In this document: piece by piece, positions 25,418 to 34,317 of the stretch
Numbering within the stretch: position 1 is the stretch's first letter
How the letters are laid out: the number at the start of each line of letters is the position of its first letter
Source of the DNA: Actinomycetes bacterium
GTDB taxonomy: Bacteria; Actinomycetota; Actinomycetes; S36-B12; UBA5976
Assembly: GCA_014190035.1 (NCBI GenBank)
Contig: BJFU01000005.1
Span: 6,529-44,413 of the forward strand
Reading direction: 5' to 3'
Length of the DNA stretch: 37,885 bases
Translations under genes and position numbers: made by a program
The notes under the pieces: model-generated
Database searches by the model: none
The model's input: the letters and a program-made list of their open reading frames with translations, nothing else
What the model was told of the DNA's origin: nothing

Positions 25418-26904
25418 ATCTTCCTTCTGACGCGTCGAATAAACAACATTATAAATGGAACGACAACGCCAAATAAAGATATTCGCTCAATTATTGATGC
25501 ATATTTAACTGCTGGAGTTATATCAGAATAAAGTGAGGCAGTAACAATCTTAGATTGTGGCACAAACTCTTTTGATGCCCACAAGATTTTTCCATGCCTA
25601 TCTATGTGAGCTGAAGTACCTGTTGTTGCTGTGACCACAACGTCTCTTCCTGTTTCCATCGCTCTTATTCGACTTATCATGAATTGTTGATCTATTTGAT
25701 TTGAAAATGAATAAGTAGCGTTATTTGTATGAACAGAAACAAGTTCGCCCCCATTTGAAATCTGCTCAAATATCGTTTTATTCCATGCAACTTCAAAGCA
25801 GATTATCGGACTTATTTGTGTATTGGCCAATGTTAGATTATTCGACTGTGTGCCTGGGATGAAATCTTGTGGAATAAGTTGAAATCTCTTTATAAATTTG
25901 CTTAAAAAATCTCTAAAAGGAAGGTATTCGCCAAACGGGACTAGAATTGATTTTTGATATGATTCGCTTACTTTTTTATCCTTCGGATTCCATAGTAGTA
26001 CTGAGTTAGCTAAACCAGTATTTTTTTGTAATACCGCGCCACTTATCAGAGGTTTGTCATATTTTTGTAAAACTGATTGGATCAATTGACCTGCGTCTTT
26101 ATTGATAAATGGATCGACATCAATTGAATTTTCTGGCCATAATATAGCGTCAAAATTTTTAGTGTTTGTGTCAAGTAATTTTTCAGTTTCCTTGACGTGA
26201 TATTGCAGCACCGCCATTTTTTGTTCGTTAAATAATAATCCCGTTCTTGGTACACTCCCCTGCACTATGGCAAGATTCAAGTTACCGGTCTTATTTTCCC
26301 CTGGAATTTTCAAATCAAACATCAAAAGATTCATGGCTACTATCGATATTATAAATACCATTGAGGCGGAGAACGCTCTTTGTAATAGAAAACCAAGACT
26401 TGGAATTATTAGCGCAGCTGTAGTTAATATTGCACCTGTGACAAGAGGGCTGGAACCAAAAGGCATTAACTTCGCCCACGGTGCGTCTGCAGATGCATAT
26501 GCGATTTTCCCCCATGGAAATCCACCAAAAGGAATGTAATCGGTGATTGCTTCAATTGAAATAAAGATAAATCCATACCAGATAAATGGCATTGGAAGAT
26601 CTTTTACTTTGAACATTAAATAGCCACTAAATCCATAAATTAAGGACATTAGAGTGGCTAGCAGTATGTATGCGTCAATACCAACTAAAGCCAACCAACT
26701 AATGTGTGTAAACCAATAGCCAAAAGAAAAGAAAAATGAAAAAAACAAGTAATCACTTAAGGGTCTCTTGTGAGTCCCAGCCCACCAAATTGCTATTCCA
26801 ATGGGAATGACATACCAAGCATTTGTAGGGGCGAAACTTCGAGCAATAATGATTCCAGAAACAGCACCAAGCAAAATTTTGGTCTGTAGTTGTAATTTAT
26901 TCAT
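25414..26904 (-). CDS. lnt: Apolipoprotein N-acyltransferase
   Basis: Lnt adds the third acyl chain to the N-terminal cysteine of lipoproteins at the outer face of the membrane. The 496-aa protein has about seven to eight membrane helices (10-28, 31-44, 52-70, 78-98, 105-122, 155-172, 178-196, and one at the C-terminus, 472-488) around a nitrilase-like domain (about 210-455). All three catalytic residues are present: Glu258 (LWPENSID), Lys318 (YQKSILVPFGEYLP) and Cys369 (SPIICFEVAW). ATG has no ribosome site; TAGACT ends 7 nt before it, compatible with a leaderless transcript. Followed at once by the mannosyltransferase gene, the pair equals mycobacterial Ppm1. Confidence 0.92.
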   Translation of the reverse strand: MNKLQLQTKILLGAVSGIIIARSFAPTNAWYVIPIGIAIWWAGTHKRPLSDYLFFSFFFSFGYWFTHISWLALVGIDAYILLATLMSLIYGFSGYLMFKVKDLPMPFIWYGFIFISIEAITDYIPFGGFPWGKIAYASADAPWAKLMPFGSSPLVTGAILTTAALIIPSLGFLLQRAFSASMVFIISIVAMNLLMFDLKIPGENKTGNLNLAIVQGSVPRTGLLFNEQKMAVLQYHVKETEKLLDTNTKNFDAILWPENSIDVDPFINKDAGQLIQSVLQKYDKPLISGAVLQKNTGLANSVLLWNPKDKKVSESYQKSILVPFGEYLPFRDFLSKFIKRFQLIPQDFIPGTQSNNLTLANTQISPIICFEVAWNKTIFEQISNGGELVSVHTNNATYSFSNQIDQQFMISRIRAMETGRDVVVTATTGTSAHIDRHGKILWASKEFVPQSKIVTASLYSDITPAVKYASIIERISLFGVVVPFIMLFIRRVRRKI

Positions 26905-26914
26905 TAAGTTAAGT

Positions 26915-28018
26915 CTATATAAAGACTAAATCCTTAGTTGAGTTGTTACAATTTACCGAATTACCACCGTCTTTTATAACAATATCCTCTATACGAGCAC
27001 CATATTTTCCCTCAATATAGAAACCTGGTTCAATACTGAATGCATTACCGTCTTTAATTAAATTCTTATTTCCAAGAACGATATATGGCTCTTCGTGTGT
27101 TTCCATTCCAATTCCATGACCCGTTCTGTGAATAAAGTATTCAGCCAAATTATTTTTACGAAGATGATCTCTTGACACTGCATCTAATTGTTCAGCAGAA
27201 ATGTCACAACTTACTGCCTTAATAGATAATTCTTGTGCCTGCTTCAAACACTCATATTTACTTTTAAAATCCGGTGAACACTCCCCGATCACATAGGTTC
27301 TCGTGGAATCACTGCAGTAACCGCTAGGAGTTGTGCCACCTATGTCGATAACAAGAACGTCACCCTTTTTAATTACTTTTTCTCCTGGTTCATGATGTGG
27401 ACTGGCTGAGTTTTGACCTGATGCAACGATTGTGAAGTCAACGCTCTCATGCCCGACGTCAATTATTAGATTGGCGATTTTTCTAGCTAGCAATATTTCG
27501 GTATCACCGAATTGGAGAATGGATGGAATGGCTCTATGTACCTCATCAATATATCTGCCAGCCAATAACAATTGTTCAATTTCATAACTTGATTTAACAC
27601 TTCTAATTTCATTCAAGATAAATCCGGCATCAGTGAATTTTGAGTCAGCAAACAATTTTTGAAAATTTAACAATTTCGAGGCATTCATATTAGAATCAAC
27701 CGCAACTACCCCACTATTTTTTGGTGGCTTTATCTTTTCAAAAGCCGATTCTGTTTCTTCCCAAGTAACAATTTCAACTTCAATTTCATTGATGCCTGAA
27801 TCTATTGCGGCTAATTTTTCGAGCTTGGGAACGATAAGTTTCGGTAATTCATTTTTTTGCAAAAATAGACAAGTTAGTCGTTCAAGATTTTTTGCCTTGT
27901 ATCCAGTCAAATAACGAAGGTTTGCCCCTGGGGTAATCAACAGAGTTGAAACATCGTGTTCATTCATTAAATTTGATGCTTTGTTGAGTCGTTCTTTATG
28001 CTCTAGAACCAGATTCAT
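26915..28018 (-). CDS. M24-family metallopeptidase (Xaa-Pro peptidase type, PepE/PepQ-like)
   Basis: A 367-aa cytosolic pita-bread peptidase that cleaves peptides next to proline. The N-terminal creatinase-like domain (1-140) is followed by the catalytic domain with all five metal ligands: Asp225 (VIDIGG), Asp237 (YCSDSTRTY), His301 (GHGIGMETHE), Glu330 (SIEPGFY) and Glu344 (ARIEDIV). HRTGHGIGMETHE is the strongest family signature. Place and direction match Rv2089c (pepE), next to a divergent 5'-3' exonuclease gene. ATG has no clear ribosome site, but TACGTT ends 6 nt upstream, so the mRNA may be leaderless. Dipeptidase versus aminopeptidase specificity cannot be read from sequence alone. 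Confidence 0.9.
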   Translation of the reverse strand: MNLVLEHKERLNKASNLMNEHDVSTLLITPGANLRYLTGYKAKNLERLTCLFLQKNELPKLIVPKLEKLAAIDSGINEIEVEIVTWEETESAFEKIKPPKNSGVVAVDSNMNASKLLNFQKLFADSKFTDAGFILNEIRSVKSSYEIEQLLLAGRYIDEVHRAIPSILQFGDTEILLARKIANLIIDVGHESVDFTIVASGQNSASPHHEPGEKVIKKGDVLVIDIGGTTPSGYCSDSTRTYVIGECSPDFKSKYECLKQAQELSIKAVSCDISAEQLDAVSRDHLRKNNLAEYFIHRTGHGIGMETHEEPYIVLGNKNLIKDGNAFSIEPGFYIEGKYGARIEDIVIKDGGNSVNCNNSTKDLVFI

Positions 28019-28067
28019 GTGCCTAACGTATCCTGAATCTCGACGTTAACATTCGGAGACTATTGAA
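28019..28067. promoter_or_regulatory. Divergent promoter region between the M24 peptidase and exonuclease genes
   Basis: These 49 bp must hold start signals for both directions. An inverted repeat TAACGT (28024-28029) / ACGTTA (28043-28048) with a 13-nt spacer stands in the middle. On the minus strand TACGTT (28030-28025) is a TAnnnT box 6 nt from the peptidase ATG. On the plus strand TAACAT (28047-28052) could serve the exonuclease gene. No good -35 boxes are seen. Confidence 0.4.
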
Positions 28068-28967
28068 ATGATGAATAAATACACTACTATTGCTGTGGAT
28101 CTTTCATCATTGGCATATAGATCCTTTTATGGTCTTCCAGACTCAATAAAAAGTACCGATGGAAAGCCAGTAAACGCTATTAAAGGTTATCTTGATGCAC
28201 TTAACAGATTTATAAAGTTATATAAACCGAAAGAGATAATCCATGCCGTGGATGAAGATTGGCGACCACAATGGAGAGTTGACCTACTTCCTCAATACAA
28301 AGCTCATCGAGTTGAAGAAAGTGATGAAGAATTAGTTCCAGACGATTTGGAATATCAGTTAGATCTACTCCCCCAAATTCTGCAAGATATGGGAATGAAG
28401 GTTGTTGGTGCACCAAAGGCAGAAGCTGATGATCTTTTAGCAGTGATCTGCAAACAAAAAAGTAATGTTGTGGTCATAACCGGTGATCGAGATCTTTTGC
28501 AATTGATTGATGACAAAAGATCCAACGCAGTACACATGCTAGGAAAAGATGGTGGAATCTTGTTCACCGAAAAGGAAGTCTTGAGTAAATATGGGGTCAA
28601 GGCAAATCAGTACATTGACTTTTCGGTACTAAGAGGTGACGCTTCAGATGGTTTACCTGGTGTTAAAGGAATTGGTGAAAAAACTGCAGCAAAATTGGTT
28701 TATGAATTTGAAAACGTCGATAATTTAATTTTAGAAGCATCAAGGGGCAATGCCAGCATCTCCAAGAGAATCGCTACTTCGATTCTGGATTCAAACGAAT
28801 ACATTATAAGTGCAGTCAAAGTTGTTACGTTGAAAAGTGATTTAGATATTGATTTATCTCGAAGAGTTCACGGAATTTCAATATCAGAGATTAGAAAAAA
28901 ATACCAAAACCTCAAGATAGGTAATCAGCTTGATACATTTAACGATTCATCAACGTCAAGATCTTGA
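28068..28967 (+). CDS. 5'-3' exonuclease (Pol I N-terminal domain type)
   Basis: A 299-aa FEN-like nuclease equal to the 5'-nuclease domain of DNA polymerase I, standing alone (Rv2090 position). Metal and substrate motifs: AVDLSSLAYRSF (about 9-20), PKAEADDLLAVI, VITGDRDLLQLIDD, and the helix-hairpin-helix GDASDGLPGVKGIGEKTA. It probably trims flaps or removes RNA primers alongside, or in place of, the Pol I domain. GGAG stands 9 nt before the first ATG; a second ATG follows directly. The last 43 nt overlap the end of the convergent helY gene, and the C-terminal tail (about 280-299) is not part of the conserved fold. Confidence 0.91.
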   Translation: MMNKYTTIAVDLSSLAYRSFYGLPDSIKSTDGKPVNAIKGYLDALNRFIKLYKPKEIIHAVDEDWRPQWRVDLLPQYKAHRVEESDEELVPDDLEYQLDLLPQILQDMGMKVVGAPKAEADDLLAVICKQKSNVVVITGDRDLLQLIDDKRSNAVHMLGKDGGILFTEKEVLSKYGVKANQYIDFSVLRGDASDGLPGVKGIGEKTAAKLVYEFENVDNLILEASRGNASISKRIATSILDSNEYIISAVKVVTLKSDLDIDLSRRVHGISISEIRKKYQNLKIGNQLDTFNDSSTSRS

Positions 28968-31639
28968 TCATCAAACACCTTTGGTTCATAAGCCACGACT
29001 CCCCTATTAACTCGATGAACTGATTCACGAGCTATTTGAGAAATTGGATCAATCTTAAGTTTGGCAATTTGTCTTAGTAAGTCTGTAACTTGTTTTGCAA
29101 CTCTCACAAAATCACCAGGTGCTAAGTCAGAATTCTTCAGCACTTTTTGCAAACTTTCGCCTTGAGCCCATTTTCGTACCTGTTCAGCTACTCCAAAATG
29201 TGGCAGTCTTACGTACTCAAGTTTGTATTTCATTTCGAGATTTATTAACTCATTAGCCAAAACAGATATCTCTTTAGCTCTATCTCTTATCTTTGAAGAC
29301 ATGTTGCCAGGAATTTCGTATTCATCTCTTCTAGGCTGATAGATAAAACTACTCAAAACAGCTGGTAGTTCTTCGATGGTTAAATCATTCAAATGGCCTT
29401 TAATGATGGTTTCAGCTGTGAGTAAATCTTGATCGGAGTGAATCTCTTTAAGGATTTGGGCTTGACTGTTCAATTTTACTTTGTTATCAATTATGTCGAT
29501 GTAATGAATTTCATTTAATAGCTTAAGTACTTCATCACACTTGTTACTTAAGCTCATCATTGAATTGTTAAAATTTAGTTCAAGGGAATTTACTGACCTA
29601 ACCAATTTTTCTTTTCTTTCAGCCCATCTAAGATGATCATATAAGTCTGAACATGAATGGCACGGATGTTTTCTAATATCTCTTCGTAGTTCTTCAACAG
29701 ACATTGAACTTCGAGAATCTTTCTCGCTTTTATCGGGCTTTCTATAACCTAAAGACGTTAGGACCTTCGCAATTTGCTTCCTAGATTCTCTCTTTGAAAA
29801 ATCCATAGTCCTATTTATGACTAGTTCTGAAATGACACCTGCTACTGGATCAATTTCATTTAAGTGAAATTTCTTTCCATCTCCATTTTCAAGGACAATC
29901 CAATAAGAATCTTGCCCTCTTCGTTCTCGCATAATTTTTGTGATAAGACCCGACTGATATTTACCTGCAGTTTTGACCCTAATTACACTTCCTGGATTTA
30001 ATTGTCCAGATAAATCAAATCTATGTTGTCTCGTCTTATCTCTTTTTGAGGATTTTTGCTCTCTTTCTAAACGAGAAATGTCTTTAACTATTTCGTAATA
30101 GGAATCAAAGTCCCCTTTGTCACAAACAGTATTTTTTGCATATCCAGCGATTGCCTTACGCTCTTCGTCAATTCTTGATTTCATCTTAAGATTTGACTTC
30201 TCCTGCGAGAACTGAGCAAAGGATTTGTTCAGTAATAGTTTTGTCGCATCAATATTTCGATGCTCTAGCAAATTCAACAACATATTGTATCGAGGCGTGA
30301 AGGTAGACAGAAGTTCGAAAGTTCTTGATGAAACAAGGTTTAATAAAAATCTGGGCTCAGAATCTGGATGAAAAGCTATGACTGCTGTTCCAGAAGTATC
30401 AATTCCGCGTCTTCCCGCTCTGCCAGTCAACTGGGTAAATTCAGCAGGAGTTAAATATTCGTGAGTATCGCCATTCCATTTATCCATTCTCTCCAGGACT
30501 ACAGATTTAGCGGGCATATTCACACCAACAGCTAAAGTCTCAGTTGCAAATACAACTTTCATTAAACCTTTTTGAAACAGAAGTTCTGTGACTTCCTTTA
30601 ACTGAGGTATCAAACCTGCGTGATGTGAACCAAATCCCCTGATTGCACAATCAATCCAGTCGTCAATCCTTAAGGTAGCCCAGTCGGATGTTGCAATCTC
30701 ATCAAATCTGTTTCGGATTATTTCTTCAATATCAGTTCTCTCCTCTGGTGAAGTTAATCTCGTATTTGATTTCTGCAACAAATCAACAGCTTGTTCACAA
30801 CCTTTACGACTGAAAATGAAATATATAGATGGCAGTAATTTATTTGTCTGCAATAATTCCACAATCTGACTTTTATCTGGAACCTCAGATTTACTATGAG
30901 ATTTTGTGAAATTGCGTTTATAAAGATTAGATACTTTATTGTTCAATCGCGTAGGATCTTCGATTGATATAAGCGGAATTAATTCTTTAGAAGTTGCTAT
31001 GACCTGAGTCAGCGGTACGGGTCGCTTCTCTTCAATGACGAATGTGCAACTACCCCTTACTTTTCTAAGCCAGTCACCAAAATCTTCAACATTACTTACC
31101 GTGGCGGATAAAGCAACTATTTTTACAGATTGGTTAAGCAGAATCAATATTTCTTCCCAGACAACTCCTCTTTCTTTGTCCGCTAAGAAGTGAACTTCGT
31201 CCATTACTACTACACCAAGTTCATGTAATTTATCTGGATTTTGATAAATCATGTTACGAAGTACCTCAGTAGTCATAACAACAATCTCTGCATCTCCATT
31301 TATGGAGTTGTCACCAGTTAAAAGTCCAACTCTTTCTGATCCAAAACGTTGAACCAATTCCAGAAACTTTTGATTTGAAAGAGCCTTGATAGGTGTTGTA
31401 TAGAAACAGCGTTGTTTATTTTCTGTTGTTGCAAAAAGTGCAAATTCTCCAACGAGAGTTTTACCTGAACCAGTTGGTGCAGCAACTAGAACTGAGTTTC
31501 CCTGAATGAAGGATTTGATAGCTGTTTCTTGAAACACGTCAATATCAAATGGAATTGTCGCTAGATAGTCACTTATGACTCTTCGATCTTGTTGAACAAG
31601 ATCCTTATATTTACTTAATTTCTCAGCATAATTAGGCAT
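28925..31639 (-). CDS. helY: Ski2/Mtr4-like superfamily 2 RNA helicase HelY
   Basis: A 904-aa helicase related to eukaryotic exosome helicases Mtr4/Ski2, thought to unwind RNA for decay. Motif I APTGSGKT is at 54-61, motif Ia TPIKALSNQK, motif II DEVH at 147-150, motif III ALSATVSN, and motif VI QLTGRAGRRGID, followed by a long insert and a C-terminal DSHCT-type helical domain (about 740-880). The start ATG overlaps the stop of the diacylglycerol-kinase-like gene (TAATG). Mycobacterial helY (Rv2092c) also lies downstream of pafABC, normally after tatA/tatC, which are missing here. Its 3' end overlaps the opposing exonuclease gene by 43 nt. Confidence 0.93.
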   Translation of the reverse strand: MPNYAEKLSKYKDLVQQDRRVISDYLATIPFDIDVFQETAIKSFIQGNSVLVAAPTGSGKTLVGEFALFATTENKQRCFYTTPIKALSNQKFLELVQRFGSERVGLLTGDNSINGDAEIVVMTTEVLRNMIYQNPDKLHELGVVVMDEVHFLADKERGVVWEEILILLNQSVKIVALSATVSNVEDFGDWLRKVRGSCTFVIEEKRPVPLTQVIATSKELIPLISIEDPTRLNNKVSNLYKRNFTKSHSKSEVPDKSQIVELLQTNKLLPSIYFIFSRKGCEQAVDLLQKSNTRLTSPEERTDIEEIIRNRFDEIATSDWATLRIDDWIDCAIRGFGSHHAGLIPQLKEVTELLFQKGLMKVVFATETLAVGVNMPAKSVVLERMDKWNGDTHEYLTPAEFTQLTGRAGRRGIDTSGTAVIAFHPDSEPRFLLNLVSSRTFELLSTFTPRYNMLLNLLEHRNIDATKLLLNKSFAQFSQEKSNLKMKSRIDEERKAIAGYAKNTVCDKGDFDSYYEIVKDISRLEREQKSSKRDKTRQHRFDLSGQLNPGSVIRVKTAGKYQSGLITKIMRERRGQDSYWIVLENGDGKKFHLNEIDPVAGVISELVINRTMDFSKRESRKQIAKVLTSLGYRKPDKSEKDSRSSMSVEELRRDIRKHPCHSCSDLYDHLRWAERKEKLVRSVNSLELNFNNSMMSLSNKCDEVLKLLNEIHYIDIIDNKVKLNSQAQILKEIHSDQDLLTAETIIKGHLNDLTIEELPAVLSSFIYQPRRDEYEIPGNMSSKIRDRAKEISVLANELINLEMKYKLEYVRLPHFGVAEQVRKWAQGESLQKVLKNSDLAPGDFVRVAKQVTDLLRQIAKLKIDPISQIARESVHRVNRGVVAYEPKVFDDQDLDVDESLNVSS

Positions 31640-32514
31640 TAATTACAGACTAATACAGTTAAGGATTTTGGCAGCATTTTCGCGGTAAAATCACCAATAC
31701 TAATTGAATCACCATCAGATTGAGCTCTTATGACGGTATCAACTCCTTTTACTTCAATGCTTTTGACTGGATATTGACGAAATTCAGGTCTTCCATAATG
31801 TTTGCCCGCAAGCAAAAGCAAAAATAGATAAATCAACTTCAACTTATTGACTTTGTTGACAAGTATTAAATACAAATCATCAGCCTCAACATTAGCCTTG
31901 TTGCTAATAATCATTCCCCCACCAAAACTAGGGGCATTCGCCAAGATCGCTAACGAATACGAATTAGTCTCTGAAACGGCCGAAGATTCAATATTGACTG
32001 TTTCATGTGATTTTCCAAGAAGAGCAACAAATGTTGCCACCGTGTACTTAACCCTGCCGAAAAATCTAGGAAGAGTTGAGGCAATTCGATTAACTTTGGC
32101 TTCAAAGGCAAAGCAGGAAATAGTCAGAGAGTGATGCTGACCATCATTTATAGAAATAGTATTAATTTTCTTAGTTTCAAACCTTTCAATATTCTTAATA
32201 AGGCTATTTACGTCATCTGTCATATTTAGATGATTTGCAAAATCGTTCCCAGATCCTGTGGGATAAACGATTAATGGGACATCGCTATTAATCAGATAGG
32301 AGCAAATTCTTGAAACTGTGCCGTCTCCACCGCATATAATAATGACGTCGATGTTTTTTGATAGCACTTTACCGACGTCATCTAATTCTTTATCAGACGA
32401 GGCTGAGAAATCTTCGACTTGGTGATTCTCTAATAATCTATCTCTTAAGATTTTAATAGCTTCCCTATTGAATTTTCTACCGCTAGTTGGATTAACAACT
32501 AATGCAATTCTCAT
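31639..32514 (-). CDS. Diacylglycerol kinase / lipid kinase family protein
   Basis: A 291-aa soluble lipid kinase of the DagK/YegS type, which phosphorylates diacylglycerol or a related lipid at the membrane face. Motifs: VVNPTSGRKFN (6-16), the nucleotide loop CGGDGTVSRI (61-70) and YPTGSGNDFANHLN (84-97). The C-terminal half is the beta-sandwich lipid-binding domain, with ANAPSFGGGMIISNKANVEADDL. It lies between pafC and helY, where M. tuberculosis has tatA and tatC. ATG overlaps the pafC stop by 4 nt, and its own stop overlaps helY by 1 nt, so it is part of the pup-paf-helY transcript. The lipid substrate is not determined by sequence; a sphingosine-kinase-like activity is unlikely in bacteria. 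Confidence 0.9.
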   Translation of the reverse strand: MRIALVVNPTSGRKFNREAIKILRDRLLENHQVEDFSASSDKELDDVGKVLSKNIDVIIICGGDGTVSRICSYLINSDVPLIVYPTGSGNDFANHLNMTDDVNSLIKNIERFETKKINTISINDGQHHSLTISCFAFEAKVNRIASTLPRFFGRVKYTVATFVALLGKSHETVNIESSAVSETNSYSLAILANAPSFGGGMIISNKANVEADDLYLILVNKVNKLKLIYLFLLLLAGKHYGRPEFRQYPVKSIEVKGVDTVIRAQSDGDSISIGDFTAKMLPKSLTVLVCN

Positions 32515-33398
32515 AGAATTGATTCGATTCTGTCACTTAGCATCTTCTGCAAATTGCTTTTCATTTTTTTCGAGCACACAATCTCAGTCTTGTCGTCAAG
32601 TCTTAAAATAATTTCCAATAAATACTCAGGATCAATAAGATCCATTTCTATATGTAGTTGATCTCCTGATCGGGTGTACGGAATATTAAGATCCAGAATA
32701 TTACTGGCATTCCATGACTTAGTACGCAGCGATATTTTCTCGCTGTAGATGTTATTTTGTGTAATTTCTTGCGGCAATGCATCTAGTGGTACTACAGCAA
32801 CTTCAATTATTCTGTCGAGTCTAAAGGTTCTTTTTTGAGAACTATTATTATCTAGCGCAGTCAGATATTCCTTGGTATCTAGAGTTTTTATCTCTATAGG
32901 CGTAATGGATCTTTCCGAGGTCAACTTCAAGTGACTATCTATATAGTGAATAACCAATTGTTTTCTATTTGCAATAGCCTCTTTAATCCTATTTTTTTTA
33001 TTTGAATATTCTTGTTTGTATTTTTCATCTGCAATATCTGATTCAATTAATCCAGAAAGTTTAATATCAATATCTAGAATCTCTTGCTTATCCTTTGAGA
33101 TTTCACTTAGGTTTCTAACTCCCAAAAGAAGCAATACGGCCTCAATATTGTTTAACCGCAAAGGTCTATCGAAACCTTGGCTGTCTATAACTGAAATATT
33201 CTCATCGTCATATTGAATATCAACTAATTCGCCACCAAATCTACCCGGTCCGACGTAGGTTAAAAGCGATAAATCCTTATTGGCCTCGTCACGAGATATA
33301 TCAAACTGGGCGCAAAAATTATCAATAGATGTGTTCTTATTCTGGATTAGCCATGGTAATTCTAATAAAAGTCTTGATAGTCGATCGTTTTTAGTCAT
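32511..33398 (-). CDS. pafC: WYL-domain transcriptional activator PafC
   Basis: PafC works with PafB to activate LexA-independent DNA-damage genes, the WYL domain sensing single-stranded DNA. The 295-aa protein has an N-terminal helix-turn-helix (LSRLLLELPWLIQNKNTSI..FDISRDEANKDLSLL, about 6-47), the conserved LTYVGPGRFGG and VIDSQGFDRPLRL blocks, a WYL domain (about 145-210, with KEYLTALDNN and RTFRLDRIIEV), and a C-terminal WCX extension. The PafC assignment rests on the order pafA-pafB-pafC. It overlaps pafB by 8 nt. The WYL triplet reads EYL, so the first position is altered, as in some PafC proteins. Confidence 0.9.
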   Translation of the reverse strand: MTKNDRLSRLLLELPWLIQNKNTSIDNFCAQFDISRDEANKDLSLLTYVGPGRFGGELVDIQYDDENISVIDSQGFDRPLRLNNIEAVLLLLGVRNLSEISKDKQEILDIDIKLSGLIESDIADEKYKQEYSNKKNRIKEAIANRKQLVIHYIDSHLKLTSERSITPIEIKTLDTKEYLTALDNNSSQKRTFRLDRIIEVAVVPLDALPQEITQNNIYSEKISLRTKSWNASNILDLNIPYTRSGDQLHIEMDLIDPEYLLEIILRLDDKTEIVCSKKMKSNLQKMLSDRIESIL

Positions 33399-34317
33399 GA
33401 CTCAAAACCTTCACGAAATCCTTTAAGTATTTCTTGTAATACTCCCGAATAGCGTCATTATCGATAGAGACAATAATTGAACTAAATCGTAGAAGATACT
33501 TAGCAAAAGACTTCTCGTCGAAGAATTTAAAATCGATTGTTCTTTCCCCAATAGCAGTACCGCCAGTAATATGCGAAATTAATGATGCATTTTGATTTAT
33601 CTCGACTCGGACAGTTCTAGGTAGCGTTTGGTTATTGTCCTTCTTAAGAAGATTTAACTCAATTGCACTCGCAGGTTTTATTATTATTTCGCCTACAATT
33701 CTGGATGTTTGGTAAGTCTTCCAAGTCGTAGAAATCAATTCATAGGCATCAAAATACCAATTATCACCTTGTCTATAAAGTTTTTTTGGTATCACTTGAC
33801 GACTCTTTGGTTCATTATCATCAAACGAAACGTACTTAAAATCCATGACCGATTTAGTGTTTAAGGATTTCATAATACTTCTGAACTTTAATAACTCCCC
33901 TGAATAAATTTCTTTATTTTCATCACTCGATTTAAGGTTTATTGAGCCTCCTGTTTTCAAAGTTGCAGACTTCGCTAAATTTTCAAATTCTGTTCTATGC
34001 CAAGTTGTTGAAGCTAAGCTAAGTATTGCTCTTTCTGAAGGTGTCCATTCAACTGTTTTCGTGAGAAAAGTTTTCGAATCAACCTGATATCCAAGTTCAT
34101 CGTCAAATAGCGGATCGATAGGAACTGCGTCTATCTTGATGCCAGTGTTTCTTAATTCATCCTTATCGCGTTCAAACATTCTTTCGAAAGCAGTTTCACT
34201 TTCACATTCCTCGTAACCGTTGACTTTTTGTCTGATTTCATGTCTAGGTATTGGTCTTTTAGAGTTTATGAGAACAAAGAATAGATTTAGAATTCTTTCT
34301 GATTTACTCACACTCAT
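33391..34317 (-). CDS. pafB: WYL-domain transcriptional activator PafB
   Basis: PafB is the partner of PafC in the mycobacterial PafBC damage-response activator. The 308-aa protein has an N-terminal winged helix with KSERILNLFFVLINSKRPIP (5-24) and the PafB block ETAFERMFERDKDELRNTGI (about 41-60), then DDELGYQVD, a WYL domain (about 165-215, NWYFDAYELISTTWKTYQTS) and a C-terminal WCX part. The ATG directly abuts the pafA stop (TAG|ATG) with no gap, and it overlaps pafC by 8 nt, so the two activators are made from the pupylation transcript. Whether it senses DNA damage here is inferred. Confidence 0.92.
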   Translation of the reverse strand: MSVSKSERILNLFFVLINSKRPIPRHEIRQKVNGYEECESETAFERMFERDKDELRNTGIKIDAVPIDPLFDDELGYQVDSKTFLTKTVEWTPSERAILSLASTTWHRTEFENLAKSATLKTGGSINLKSSDENKEIYSGELLKFRSIMKSLNTKSVMDFKYVSFDDNEPKSRQVIPKKLYRQGDNWYFDAYELISTTWKTYQTSRIVGEIIIKPASAIELNLLKKDNNQTLPRTVRVEINQNASLISHITGGTAIGERTIDFKFFDEKSFAKYLLRFSSIIVSIDNDAIREYYKKYLKDFVKVLSHD

